From: Actinoallomurus soli
Lineage (GTDB): Bacteria; Actinomycetota; Actinomycetes; Streptosporangiales; Streptosporangiaceae
Length of the DNA: 64,000 nt
NCBI RefSeq assembly: GCF_024055715.1
Contig: NZ_JAMXMV010000009.1
Span: 248,001 to 312,000, forward strand
Direction of reading: 5' to 3'
Part shown: in pieces, positions 28,686-35,992 of the stretch
Numbering within the stretch: position 1 is the stretch's first letter
Layout of the letters: every line of letters begins with the position of its first letter
Program-made: the position numbers and the translations under genes
Notes under the pieces: generated by a model
What the model saw: the letters and a program-made list of their open reading frames with translations, nothing else
What the model was told of the DNA's origin: nothing
Databases searched by the model: none

Positions 28686-29537
28686 TCATTTCTCCTTGTG
28701 CAGTCGCTTCTCGAGCCGCCGCGCCAGATAGCCGAGTGGCAGGGTGATGATCAGATAGCAGAGTCCGGCGACCACGATCGGTGTGGTGTTCGCCGAGGTG
28801 GCCGCCAGGTCGCGGCCGAACTTGGCCAGCTCTCGTTCGCTGAGGACGACGCCGAGGAACAGCACGAGCGATGAGTCCTTGAACAACAGCACGAACTCGT
28901 TGGTCAGCGGGGGGATCATCATCCGGATCGCCTCCGGGAGGATGATCCATCGCATCGCGGCGGCGTCGGTCATGCCGATGGACTTGGCGGCGTCCACCTG
29001 GCCGCGGGGCACCGCCTGGATCCCGGCGCGCACCGTCTCGGCGACGTAGGCGGCGGAGATCAGACCGAGCGCCAGCGCCACCTTGCCGTAGGTCCCGCCG
29101 GGGATCTGCACGCCGGGGAAGGCCAGCGGAACGCCGACCCCGACGAAGATGAAGATGAGCAGTGCGGGCAGGCCGCGGAGGATCTCGATGTAGATCAGCG
29201 CGACCGCGCGGTACACGCGGATCCGCGAGAGCCGCATGACGGCCAGCACCAGGCCCAGGGACAGGCCGCAGGCGAACCCGCTCAGCGTGTAGATGAGCGT
29301 GTTGACGAGCGCGACCGTGAGGATCTGCGGGAAGAGCGAGCGCGCGAGGTCGGGCTGGGCGAACTGCCGGCCCAGCTGCGCCCAGTCCGCCTGGGACAGC
29401 AGCGCCAGCAGCCCGGCGAGGATCACGCCGTGCACGGTGTAGCGCACGAGCCGCCGCCCCGGCCGGAGACGCACCGGGTCCCTGGGGGGCAGCGCCGGGT
29501 CGGTCACCGCCGGGCCGGTCACCGCGGGGTCGGTCAC
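28686..29537 (-). CDS. Polar amino acid ABC transporter permease (HisM/GlnP type)
   Basis: 283 residues with about five to six membrane helices. The EAA loop that contacts the ATPase is present (ARSIGMTDAAAMRWIILPEA region, ~175-200). It overlaps the binding-protein gene by 4 bp. No ATP-binding subunit gene lies in this operon or elsewhere in the window, apart from the unrelated exporter at 47432, so it must use a shared ATPase. Confidence 0.93.
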   Translation of the reverse strand: MTDPAVTGPAVTDPALPPRDPVRLRPGRRLVRYTVHGVILAGLLALLSQADWAQLGRQFAQPDLARSLFPQILTVALVNTLIYTLSGFACGLSLGLVLAVMRLSRIRVYRAVALIYIEILRGLPALLIFIFVGVGVPLAFPGVQIPGGTYGKVALALGLISAAYVAETVRAGIQAVPRGQVDAAKSIGMTDAAAMRWIILPEAIRMMIPPLTNEFVLLFKDSSLVLFLGVVLSERELAKFGRDLAATSANTTPIVVAGLCYLIITLPLGYLARRLEKRLHKEK

Positions 29538-30334
29538 CGCGCGCCCCGGTAGGGCCCGATCCAGCGCTCGTAGGTGCGGGCGTAGGAGCCGTCGGCCCGC
29601 GCCTGGCCGATGGCGGCGTTCACGGCCCGGACGAGCGGGCCGCTGTGCCCCTTGCGGAAGGCGAACCCGTAGCGTTCGCCGGTCCGCAGGTCGGCCACGA
29701 CGTGGAAGCCGGAGTTCTTCGGGTCCTTGAGCCAGCCGGCCACGACCGGGCTGTCCATGATGATCACGTCCACGTCGCCGGTGCGCAGGCCGTTGAGCAG
29801 GGCGTCGGCCAGGTCGTAGGACTTCGGGTCGAAGCCGTGCCCGGTCAGGTACTCCTCGCCGGTCGTGGAGGCCAGCGAACCGATGCGGAGCTTCGCCGCC
29901 TTGATCTGGTCGAGGGTCGTGGCCTTGACCTTCGGCCCGGCGAGGAGCGTCTGCGTGGCCTCGAAGTACGGGTCGGAGAAGTCGATGTACTTCTTCCGCT
30001 CGTCGGTGATGGTCATGCCGCCGGCGCCGACGTCGCAGCGGCCGGCGTTGAGCTCAGCGCCGGTCTTGATGGTCTCGAACGGCGTGTCGATCACCTGGAC
30101 CGTCACGCCGAGCCGCTTGGCGGCGAGGTCGAGCATCGCGATGTCGAAGCCGACCACCTTGCCGTTCTCCGTGTACTCGAAGGGCTTGTAGGGGAGCTGT
30201 GCGCAAACGGTCAATCGCCCTCGGTGCACGATACGGACACCCCCATCCGCCGTTTTCGCACTACCCGAATTCGTGCTGCAGGCGGCCAGTGATCCGACGA
30301 TTACGAGCAGACCCAAACGATACGCTGCTGCCAC
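29534..30334 (-). CDS. Extracellular amino acid-binding lipoprotein (SBP family 3)
   Basis: 266 residues, GTG start behind AGGAGGGCGAGG. Lipobox LAAC near residue 19. The mature part has the family-3 signatures GRLTVCAQLPYKPFEY, GFDIAMLDLAAKRLGV and DVGAGGMTITDERKKYIDFS, which bind polar amino acids. First gene of the binding-protein/permease/ATP-grasp operon, transcribed divergently from the MFS gene at 30398. Confidence 0.93.
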   Translation of the reverse strand: MAAAYRLGLLVIVGSLAACSTNSGSAKTADGGVRIVHRGRLTVCAQLPYKPFEYTENGKVVGFDIAMLDLAAKRLGVTVQVIDTPFETIKTGAELNAGRCDVGAGGMTITDERKKYIDFSDPYFEATQTLLAGPKVKATTLDQIKAAKLRIGSLASTTGEEYLTGHGFDPKSYDLADALLNGLRTGDVDVIIMDSPVVAGWLKDPKNSGFHVVADLRTGERYGFAFRKGHSGPLVRAVNAAIGQARADGSYARTYERWIGPYRGAR

Positions 30335-30397
30335 ACCCTCGCCCTCCTGTGATAACTAGACGCGGCGCCCTAGAAGCAGGTAGACATTAACAAAGTC

Positions 30398-31636
30398 ATG
30401 GTCTTCACACATCTGGCCAAAGTGCGGCGCCATCTCTCGAACGGGGCGGGAGGCCGTTCGCCGGCGCGTGACCGAATGTCCGTATGGGTGGTATATACCG
30501 TACCTGCGGTGCTTTTCGTCAATACGCTGGGAAGCTTTTTCGTCCTGCTGCGGCTTTCCACCGCGGTGAGCGACGCCACCGGCTCGGGTCTGCTCGCGGG
30601 TGGGGTGCTGAGCGCCCCCTGGCTGCCCGCCCTGATCCTGGCGCCGTTCCTCAACCGCGTCCTGGGCGAGCGCGAGCCGGGGCGCCTCGTGCGGATCGCC
30701 GAGGCCACCAGCCTCCTTCTCACCGCGTCGCTCGCCATGCTGCCGGTCTCGGGCACCACGCTGGTCGTCGTCGCGGTGTCCGTCGTGCTCGCCCGCGGTT
30801 TCTTCGAGGCGATGACCCGCTCGGCGACCTCCGTCCTGCTACGCCGGATCGTCGACGCGCAGCGGCTGAACCGCGCGAACACGTTCGCCGAGATCGGCAA
30901 GCTCGCCGGCACGAGCGCCGGGGCGGCCGTCGCGGGCCCGCTGAGCGGGCCGCTGGGCCTGCACGCCTTCTTCGCCCTGGGCGCGCTCACGTTGTGCGGC
31001 TCCCTGCTGCTCGCCGCCACGCTGCCGAAGGCCGGGCCCGGCGCGGGCGAGGAGGGCGCGGCGCAGGAACGGCCGCGCCGCCTGCGGCTTGAGGATCCGG
31101 CCCTGCGGCGCCTGTTCTCGCTGTTCATGCTGGTGGCGTTCTGGCAGGGGTTCCACACGGTCGCCGTGAACGTCGTCCCGCGCGACGTGCTCGGCGGCGG
31201 GACCTCCCTCGTCGGCGTGTTCGTCGCGCTGTCGGCCGTCGCCATCTTCGCCGGATCGTTCGCGGCGCTGTCGGCGCAGCGGCGCCTCACCCGGATACCG
31301 GCGGAGGTCTGGGCGATCGCGCCGATGGCGCCCCTGGCCGCCGCGATCGCGATCGCCCGCGTGGGCCCCACACTGGCCGGATACCTGATCTTCCTGGTCC
31401 TCTTCGAGGTCGCCTACGTGGCCTACAACAACCGGCTGCTGGCCCAGGCCCGGCCGGAGGAGGTCCCGGTCGTGGTGACGCTCCGCGCCACGCTGCTGCC
31501 CGCCGGCGTCATCGTGTCGATCCTGACCGTCGGCCTGCTGTCGGACCTGGCGGGCCCGCTCGTCGCCGTGCTGGCGGTCGTCGCGGTCACGGTGCTGGTC
31601 ACGGCGGCGCCGTGGCTCGGCCGTCGCGCCCGCTGA
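30398..31636 (+). CDS. MFS transporter
   Basis: 412 residues with about 10-12 hydrophobic helices from ~30 on. It looks like an MFS_3/enterobactin-exporter type (EntS-like). The start is uncertain: ATG 30398 has no clear ribosome binding site and ATG 30476 begins right at the first helix. It lies next to the small-peptide operon, so export of that pathway's product is a reasonable guess. Confidence 0.85.
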   Translation: MVFTHLAKVRRHLSNGAGGRSPARDRMSVWVVYTVPAVLFVNTLGSFFVLLRLSTAVSDATGSGLLAGGVLSAPWLPALILAPFLNRVLGEREPGRLVRIAEATSLLLTASLAMLPVSGTTLVVVAVSVVLARGFFEAMTRSATSVLLRRIVDAQRLNRANTFAEIGKLAGTSAGAAVAGPLSGPLGLHAFFALGALTLCGSLLLAATLPKAGPGAGEEGAAQERPRRLRLEDPALRRLFSLFMLVAFWQGFHTVAVNVVPRDVLGGGTSLVGVFVALSAVAIFAGSFAALSAQRRLTRIPAEVWAIAPMAPLAAAIAIARVGPTLAGYLIFLVLFEVAYVAYNNRLLAQARPEEVPVVVTLRATLLPAGVIVSILTVGLLSDLAGPLVAVLAVVAVTVLVTAAPWLGRRAR

Positions 31637-31779
31637 CGGCCGCACCGGGGCGGCCGGAGCGGAACGTCCGGAATCGGCCATGGCGCCCCTTGCATGCACT
31701 TGCGGTCATGTTCCTCGCGACAGCACTGAATCCCGACATACCTGCACCCTCTCCCCTTCCCGGGTTAGGGATGGCCGTT

Positions 31780-31795
31780 ATTCCGAAATAGGAAT
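31780..31795. promoter_or_regulatory. Inverted repeat just upstream of the small-peptide operon promoter
   Basis: ATTCC, six bases, GGAAT, ending 12 bp before the -35 box at 31808. The position fits an activator site. Confidence 0.4.
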
Positions 31796-31807
31796 GATTT
31801 CGGTCCA

Positions 31808-31836
31808 TTGACAGCGGACATCTCACCTCTTACCGT
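31808..31836 (+). promoter_or_regulatory. Promoter of the small-peptide operon
   Basis: TTGACA (31808-31813), 17 bp, TACCGT (31831-31836): a consensus -35 with a TANNNT -10. It would give a ~260-base leader before the 18-codon ORF. The 468-bp gap 31637-32104 is markedly less GC-rich than its surroundings and holds no convincing longer gene. Confidence 0.6.
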
Positions 31837-32104
31837 GTCGAAACGTTGGGTGCTGACGTTGCTCGATTCCCGCACCGGAGGCCTACTCGAAGCGATCGAT
31901 TCCTCTCTCGCCGTACGAGACCGATAGATCCGTCAATCGAGCAGCGTTCATCTGCAATTCCCCAGCCATTCACCGCGCGACCGAATAATCCACGGGCCGA
32001 TCAGTCCCAGTGTGCCCAGGACGCCCATTCTCCGGTGGATCCGGCTTGCCGATTCGCCGGAAGGTCGTCCTATATCACGACGAGACGGAAAGGAGGTGGA
32101 AGAC

Positions 32105-32161
32105 ATGACGGACGCTCAGTTCCTGGAGACGCGTGAGGACGAGGAGGTCACCAAGTGGTGA
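32105..32161 (+). CDS. 18-residue peptide ORF: candidate RiPP precursor or leader peptide
   Basis: The ORF encodes MTDAQFLETREDEEVTKW. AAAGGAGGT (32089-32097) sits 7 bp before the ATG, a nearly perfect anti-SD match and among the strongest sites in the window, which argues that it is translated. The peptide is acidic in the middle (E, D, E, E) and ends V-T-K-W. A long hairpin follows within 20 bp and then a nine-gene-scale enzyme operon. Two readings fit: a minimal precursor peptide modified by the enzymes downstream, with the hairpin thinning transcription after it, or a leader peptide controlling the operon by attenuation. The single terminal Trp is not the usual run of regulatory codons, which slightly favours the precursor reading. 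I know no family with this sequence. Confidence 0.6.
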   Translation: MTDAQFLETREDEEVTKW

Positions 32162-32178
32162 GCCTTCACTGACTCCAC

Positions 32179-32214
32179 GGTGTCATCCGCGGCCATCGCG
32201 CCGCGGGTGACACC
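32179..32214 (+). terminator. Hairpin between the 18-codon ORF and the enzyme operon
   Basis: GGTGTCATCCGCGGC pairs with GCCGCGGGTGACACC across a 6-base loop (15 bp with one G-U pair). It begins 17 bp after the small ORF's stop and ends 43 bp before the next start. It can act as a partial terminator, attenuator or mRNA stabiliser. Confidence 0.65.
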
Positions 32215-32257
32215 GCCCCACCCGAGCGGGCCCACTCCACGGAAGGAAAGACGGCGC

Positions 32258-33604
32258 ATGGAGCCAGCGGAGGACCTCTCCGGCGGTGACGTCGGCTCTC
32301 TGACGGTCGACGGCAGCAGCGACGAGGCGTACTGGCGCGGCATCGAACGGATCACGGCGGAGCTGGACCGTTCCGCCGACCTCGACCGGCTTTGCGACCT
32401 GTCCCGGCGGCACCCGGAGTGGCCGGTGCGCGCCGCGTGCGTGCGGATCCTCGGCGCTCGGTTCGCCGACCGGCCCGCAGCCCAGGAGGCCATCGCGGCC
32501 GCCACCCACGACGAGGTGGACTGGGTCGCCTTCACCTCCATCCGGGTGTGCGGCGAGCAGCGCATCGCGCTCGCGGCGCGCGACCTCATCCGGATCTCCG
32601 GCTGGCCGAGCAACTTCACGAAGCCGGGGTACGCCCGCAAGCCGGTCGGCTGCGGCGCCGCCTTCACCAAGCGCGCCCTGATCTCCATCTTCGGCAGCGA
32701 GGACCCCGACGAGCTGCGCGCGCTGGAGAACGAGCACTTCGGCGAGGTGCTCCGCAAGGCGGCCGAGGTCCGCCCGCGCACCGTCGACGACGTCGTCCTC
32801 GTACCGGCCGGTCCGTTCGTCGCGGGAGCGACCGTGAGCGAGATCGGCCCGTTCCAGATGAACGACACCGACAACCCGCTGCGCGCGGCCGAACTGCCCG
32901 CCTTCCTCATCGACCGGACCGCGGTCACGAACGAGCGTTACGCGCGCTTCCTCGAGGACATCGGCGACAGCACCGACTTCGACCATCCCGACCAGCCGGA
33001 GCGCCCCGACCACCGGCCCGTCCACTGGCACGACCCGCGCTTCAACGCGCCCGGGATGCCGGTCGTCGGCATCGACTGGTACGACGCGTGGGCGTTCGCC
33101 AAGTGGGCGGGCGGCCGCCTGCCCAGCGAGGCCCAGTGGGAGAAGGCCGCGCGCGGCACCGACGGGCGGGTCTTCCCCTGGGGGAACGACTGGGACCCCG
33201 CGCGCGCCAATTACGTCGAGCGCGCCTTCGAGGCCGAGGTCCACGATCTGGCGGACCTCGAGAGCCTCCTCGTGAAGGTCACGGCGACGGACGTGCCGAA
33301 GCGGCCGGTGCTGCCGGCGGACAGCCTGCCGGAGGGCGCCAGCCCGTACGGCCTCCTCCACATGGCGGGCAACGTCTGGGAGATGACCCGCACCAACTTC
33401 TTCACCCGGACGGACATGGACCCGTTCTTCCGGCACCTGCGCCCGGTCGAGTTCATGAACCGCCGGGAGGCGTTCTACGTCCTGCGCGGCGGCACGTGGA
33501 CCTCCCCGCCGGTCTGCCTGACGACCTACTACCGCGGCAAGGACCTGCTGACCGACAAGCACAACGAGATCGGGTTCCGCTGCGTGTACCCGGTGGAGAG
33601 CTGA
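32258..33604 (+). CDS. HEAT-like / FGE-sulfatase (SUMF1-like) domain protein
   Basis: 448 residues from ATG 32258 behind GGAAGGAAAG. Residues ~10-160 are helical and repeat-like (AACVRILGARFADRPAAQEAI; EVDWVAFTSIRVCGEQ), resembling HEAT repeats. Residues ~185-448 are an FGE/SUMF1-fold domain: GIDWYDAWAFAKWAGGRLPSEAQWEKAARG, FPWGND, HMAGNVWEMT and the final NEIGFRCVYP. In true formylglycine-generating enzymes two copper-binding Cys lie in RGGSYLCHxSYC; here the segment reads RGGTWTSPPVCLTTYY, keeping only the second. No EgtB DinB-type Fe ligands are seen. It is likely an oxidative or structural modifier of unknown type rather than a sulfatase activator, and no sulfatase gene is nearby. Confidence 0.85.
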   Translation: MEPAEDLSGGDVGSLTVDGSSDEAYWRGIERITAELDRSADLDRLCDLSRRHPEWPVRAACVRILGARFADRPAAQEAIAAATHDEVDWVAFTSIRVCGEQRIALAARDLIRISGWPSNFTKPGYARKPVGCGAAFTKRALISIFGSEDPDELRALENEHFGEVLRKAAEVRPRTVDDVVLVPAGPFVAGATVSEIGPFQMNDTDNPLRAAELPAFLIDRTAVTNERYARFLEDIGDSTDFDHPDQPERPDHRPVHWHDPRFNAPGMPVVGIDWYDAWAFAKWAGGRLPSEAQWEKAARGTDGRVFPWGNDWDPARANYVERAFEAEVHDLADLESLLVKVTATDVPKRPVLPADSLPEGASPYGLLHMAGNVWEMTRTNFFTRTDMDPFFRHLRPVEFMNRREAFYVLRGGTWTSPPVCLTTYYRGKDLLTDKHNEIGFRCVYPVES

Positions 33605-33608
33605 CAGG

Positions 33609-34973
33609 ATGCGACTGACCACGTTCGGCCACGCCGCGGTGCTGGTCGAGACGGGATCCGAGCGGATCCTGGTCGATCCCTGGCTGACGCCGAGACTCGA
33701 CCGCTTCTGGGAGCGCTGGCCCGCCATGCCGGACGGGCTGCTCGACGTCCTGGACGGCGGGGTCGACCACATCGTGTTCAGCCACCACCACTTCGACCAC
33801 CACCACTTCCCGAGCCTCCGGCTTCTGTCGGACGACCCGGAGGTGGACTTCGACGAGATGCCCGCGCGCGCCGCCGAGACGCACTGCGTCTGGCCCCGGC
33901 GTCCCGGCCGGCCGCGGCCGACCGCCTCCGGCCTCGGTCATCAGGCGATCGGCTGGACGCTGCGCCGGCTCGGCTTCACCCGCTCGACGGCCGTCCAGCC
34001 GGGCGACACCGTGCAGCTCGGCGACACGCGGCTGCGCACGTCGGTCTCCCGCGTGCCCTTCCCCGAGATGCCCCTTCTCCTGGAGGGCCCCGACGCCACG
34101 GTGATGCTCTGCGGCGACGCCATGCTGCACCCCGACACCCAGGCGTGGTTCGCCGGTCCGGACGCCCCCCGCGTCGACGTCGCCCTCATCCCGGCGCACA
34201 GCATCGCGCCGCCGGGGGTGCTCACCGAGCGCCGCCCGCTGAGCGGGGTCGAGGACGTGCGGGCGCGGGCGCGCGCCAACTTCGACCGCTGGGTCGCGAC
34301 CGTCGACGCGGGGCTGACCATCCCGTCCTCGTTCGGATGGCGCGTCGGCGGGGAGAACGGCGAGTTCTCCTGGTGCAACAAGGCGATCTTCCCGTTCACC
34401 CCCTGGCAGGCGCTCGAACGGCTGAAGGAGACCGGGCGGCCCGGCGCGCTGTGGGGACCCGGGCAGACGCTGGAGGTCGCCGGCGGGCGGGCCACCCTCT
34501 CCGAGAGCCGGTACGACTTCGCCTCCGTCTTCGAGGAGGTGACGCTCGACCCCGACGCGAAGATCCCGGCCTTCTCCCCCGAGCACGACCGTGTCGGCGC
34601 CCAGCGGGAGCCCACCGGTGAGCTGGTGGGCCGGCTCATGGACCACCTCGTCGGCACCGAGCTGTGGTACCGCGCGGTGGACGACGGCGACGGCCACGTT
34701 CTCAGCGTCACCGAGGACACCGGCACCACCCGGCACTTCGTGCTCGACTTCGCCGGCGGGCGCGTCCTGCCGTTCGGCGGGGAGAGCGACGGCGGCGAGG
34801 GGTACACCCGGATCGCCGGCTCCACGCTGCAGGCGCTCTTCGACGCCGAACTGCTGTTCGGCAGCTCGTACGCCCTGTGGGCGAGCAACGACGCGGTGCT
34901 GTCCGCCGTCTTCCACGATCCCCGGTGGTACGTCCGGCACGTGAACGCCGCGCTGGCGGGGAGCGGCCGATGA
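33609..34973 (+). CDS. UlaG-like metallo-beta-lactamase-fold hydrolase
   Basis: 454 residues, starting 4 bp after the FGE-like stop. It opens with MRLTTFGHAAVLVETGSERI, typical of the UlaG/lactonase branch. The metal motif H-x-H-x-D-H is within SHHHFDHHHF (~58-66), and further His/Asp ligands are likely at GDAMLHPD and PAHS. The C-terminal ~170 residues have no match I recognise. The branch hydrolyses lactones, phosphodiesters and similar bonds or acts with oxidases; the substrate here is unknown. The stop overlaps the esterase start (ATGA). Confidence 0.88.
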   Translation: MRLTTFGHAAVLVETGSERILVDPWLTPRLDRFWERWPAMPDGLLDVLDGGVDHIVFSHHHFDHHHFPSLRLLSDDPEVDFDEMPARAAETHCVWPRRPGRPRPTASGLGHQAIGWTLRRLGFTRSTAVQPGDTVQLGDTRLRTSVSRVPFPEMPLLLEGPDATVMLCGDAMLHPDTQAWFAGPDAPRVDVALIPAHSIAPPGVLTERRPLSGVEDVRARARANFDRWVATVDAGLTIPSSFGWRVGGENGEFSWCNKAIFPFTPWQALERLKETGRPGALWGPGQTLEVAGGRATLSESRYDFASVFEEVTLDPDAKIPAFSPEHDRVGAQREPTGELVGRLMDHLVGTELWYRAVDDGDGHVLSVTEDTGTTRHFVLDFAGGRVLPFGGESDGGEGYTRIAGSTLQALFDAELLFGSSYALWASNDAVLSAVFHDPRWYVRHVNAALAGSGR

Positions 34974-35992
34974 CGGCGGACGTGCGCCGCCGGAGCGGCT
35001 ACACCGTCGTCACGATCGAGCACGAGAGCGCCCTGCTCGCCGGCAACCCCCTCGGCGACCCGCACCGCCGCGAGATCCTGGTGCTCGCCCCGCGGGAGCC
35101 GTCGGAGCGCCCATTGCCCGTGGTGTACCTCCTCAGCGGGTACGGCTCGCGCGGGCGCGGCCTCCTCGCCGACCACGTGCTCGGCGACGGGCTCACCGGA
35201 ATCGTCGGCGGCCTGGTCGACGCGGGACGGCTGCCGCCGTCGTACGTCGTGCTCCCGGACTGCACGACCCGGTACGGCGGCTCGCAGTACCTCGACTCGC
35301 CGATGTGCGGGCCCTACCAGCGGTACCTGCTCGACGAGATCGTCCCGGCGGTCGACGAGCGGTTCCCGACCGTGCGGGCGGCACGGGGCCGCGCGGTGAT
35401 GGGCAAGTCGAGCGGCGGTTACGGAGCCGTCATGGCCGCGGCCCTCCGGCCGGGGGTGTTCGGGCACGTGATCGCGCACACGCCCGACGCGGGCTTCGAG
35501 CACTGCTACTTGTCGCTGCTGCCCCGTGTCCTGGACACGCTGCGGGAGCGCGGCGGGATCGGCACGCTGACGGGTCCCGGCTACGAGGGGCCCTTCGACG
35601 CCGCGTTCATGGTCGCGATGAGCCTGGTCGCCATGGGCGTCTGCTACGCCCCTGAAGGAGTGTCCGACCCCGCCGCCGCGTTCGTCTGCGATCCGGACAC
35701 CGGGCGGTTCCGCGACGACGTCTGGAGCGCCTGGCTGTCCCACGACCCGGTGCGTCTCGCCGCCCGGCGGGCGCCGGCGCTCCGGGAACTCGGCTCCTTC
35801 TTCCTCGACGTCGGGAGCCGCGACGAGTACGGGATGCGCTGGGGCGTGCGGGCCCTGGACGCGGCGCTGACGGACGCCGGCGTGCCGCACACGTTCGAGG
35901 AGCACGGCGGCGGCCATCACGGGATCGAGCACCGGTTCGCGCGGTCCCTGTCCCTGCTCGGGCGGCACTGGAGCGCGTCATGTGCGGAATAG
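34970..35992 (+). CDS. Esterase (Fes/esterase D-like alpha/beta hydrolase)
   Basis: 340 residues from ATG 34970 (ATGA overlap). It has the nucleophile elbow GKSSGGYGA, an Asp candidate in LDVGSRDEYGMRWG and the His in HGGGHHGIEHR, and begins with a beta-strand-rich half like S-formylglutathione hydrolase or enterobactin esterases. It may cut an ester or lactone formed in the pathway, or remove an acyl group. Confidence 0.9.
   Translation: MTADVRRRSGYTVVTIEHESALLAGNPLGDPHRREILVLAPREPSERPLPVVYLLSGYGSRGRGLLADHVLGDGLTGIVGGLVDAGRLPPSYVVLPDCTTRYGGSQYLDSPMCGPYQRYLLDEIVPAVDERFPTVRAARGRAVMGKSSGGYGAVMAAALRPGVFGHVIAHTPDAGFEHCYLSLLPRVLDTLRERGGIGTLTGPGYEGPFDAAFMVAMSLVAMGVCYAPEGVSDPAAAFVCDPDTGRFRDDVWSAWLSHDPVRLAARRAPALRELGSFFLDVGSRDEYGMRWGVRALDAALTDAGVPHTFEEHGGGHHGIEHRFARSLSLLGRHWSASCAE

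Noticed and set aside
32258-33604. Ergothioneine EgtB-type sulfoxide synthase
   Set aside because: The N-terminal DinB-like His ligands of EgtB are absent; the N-terminus looks like HEAT repeats.
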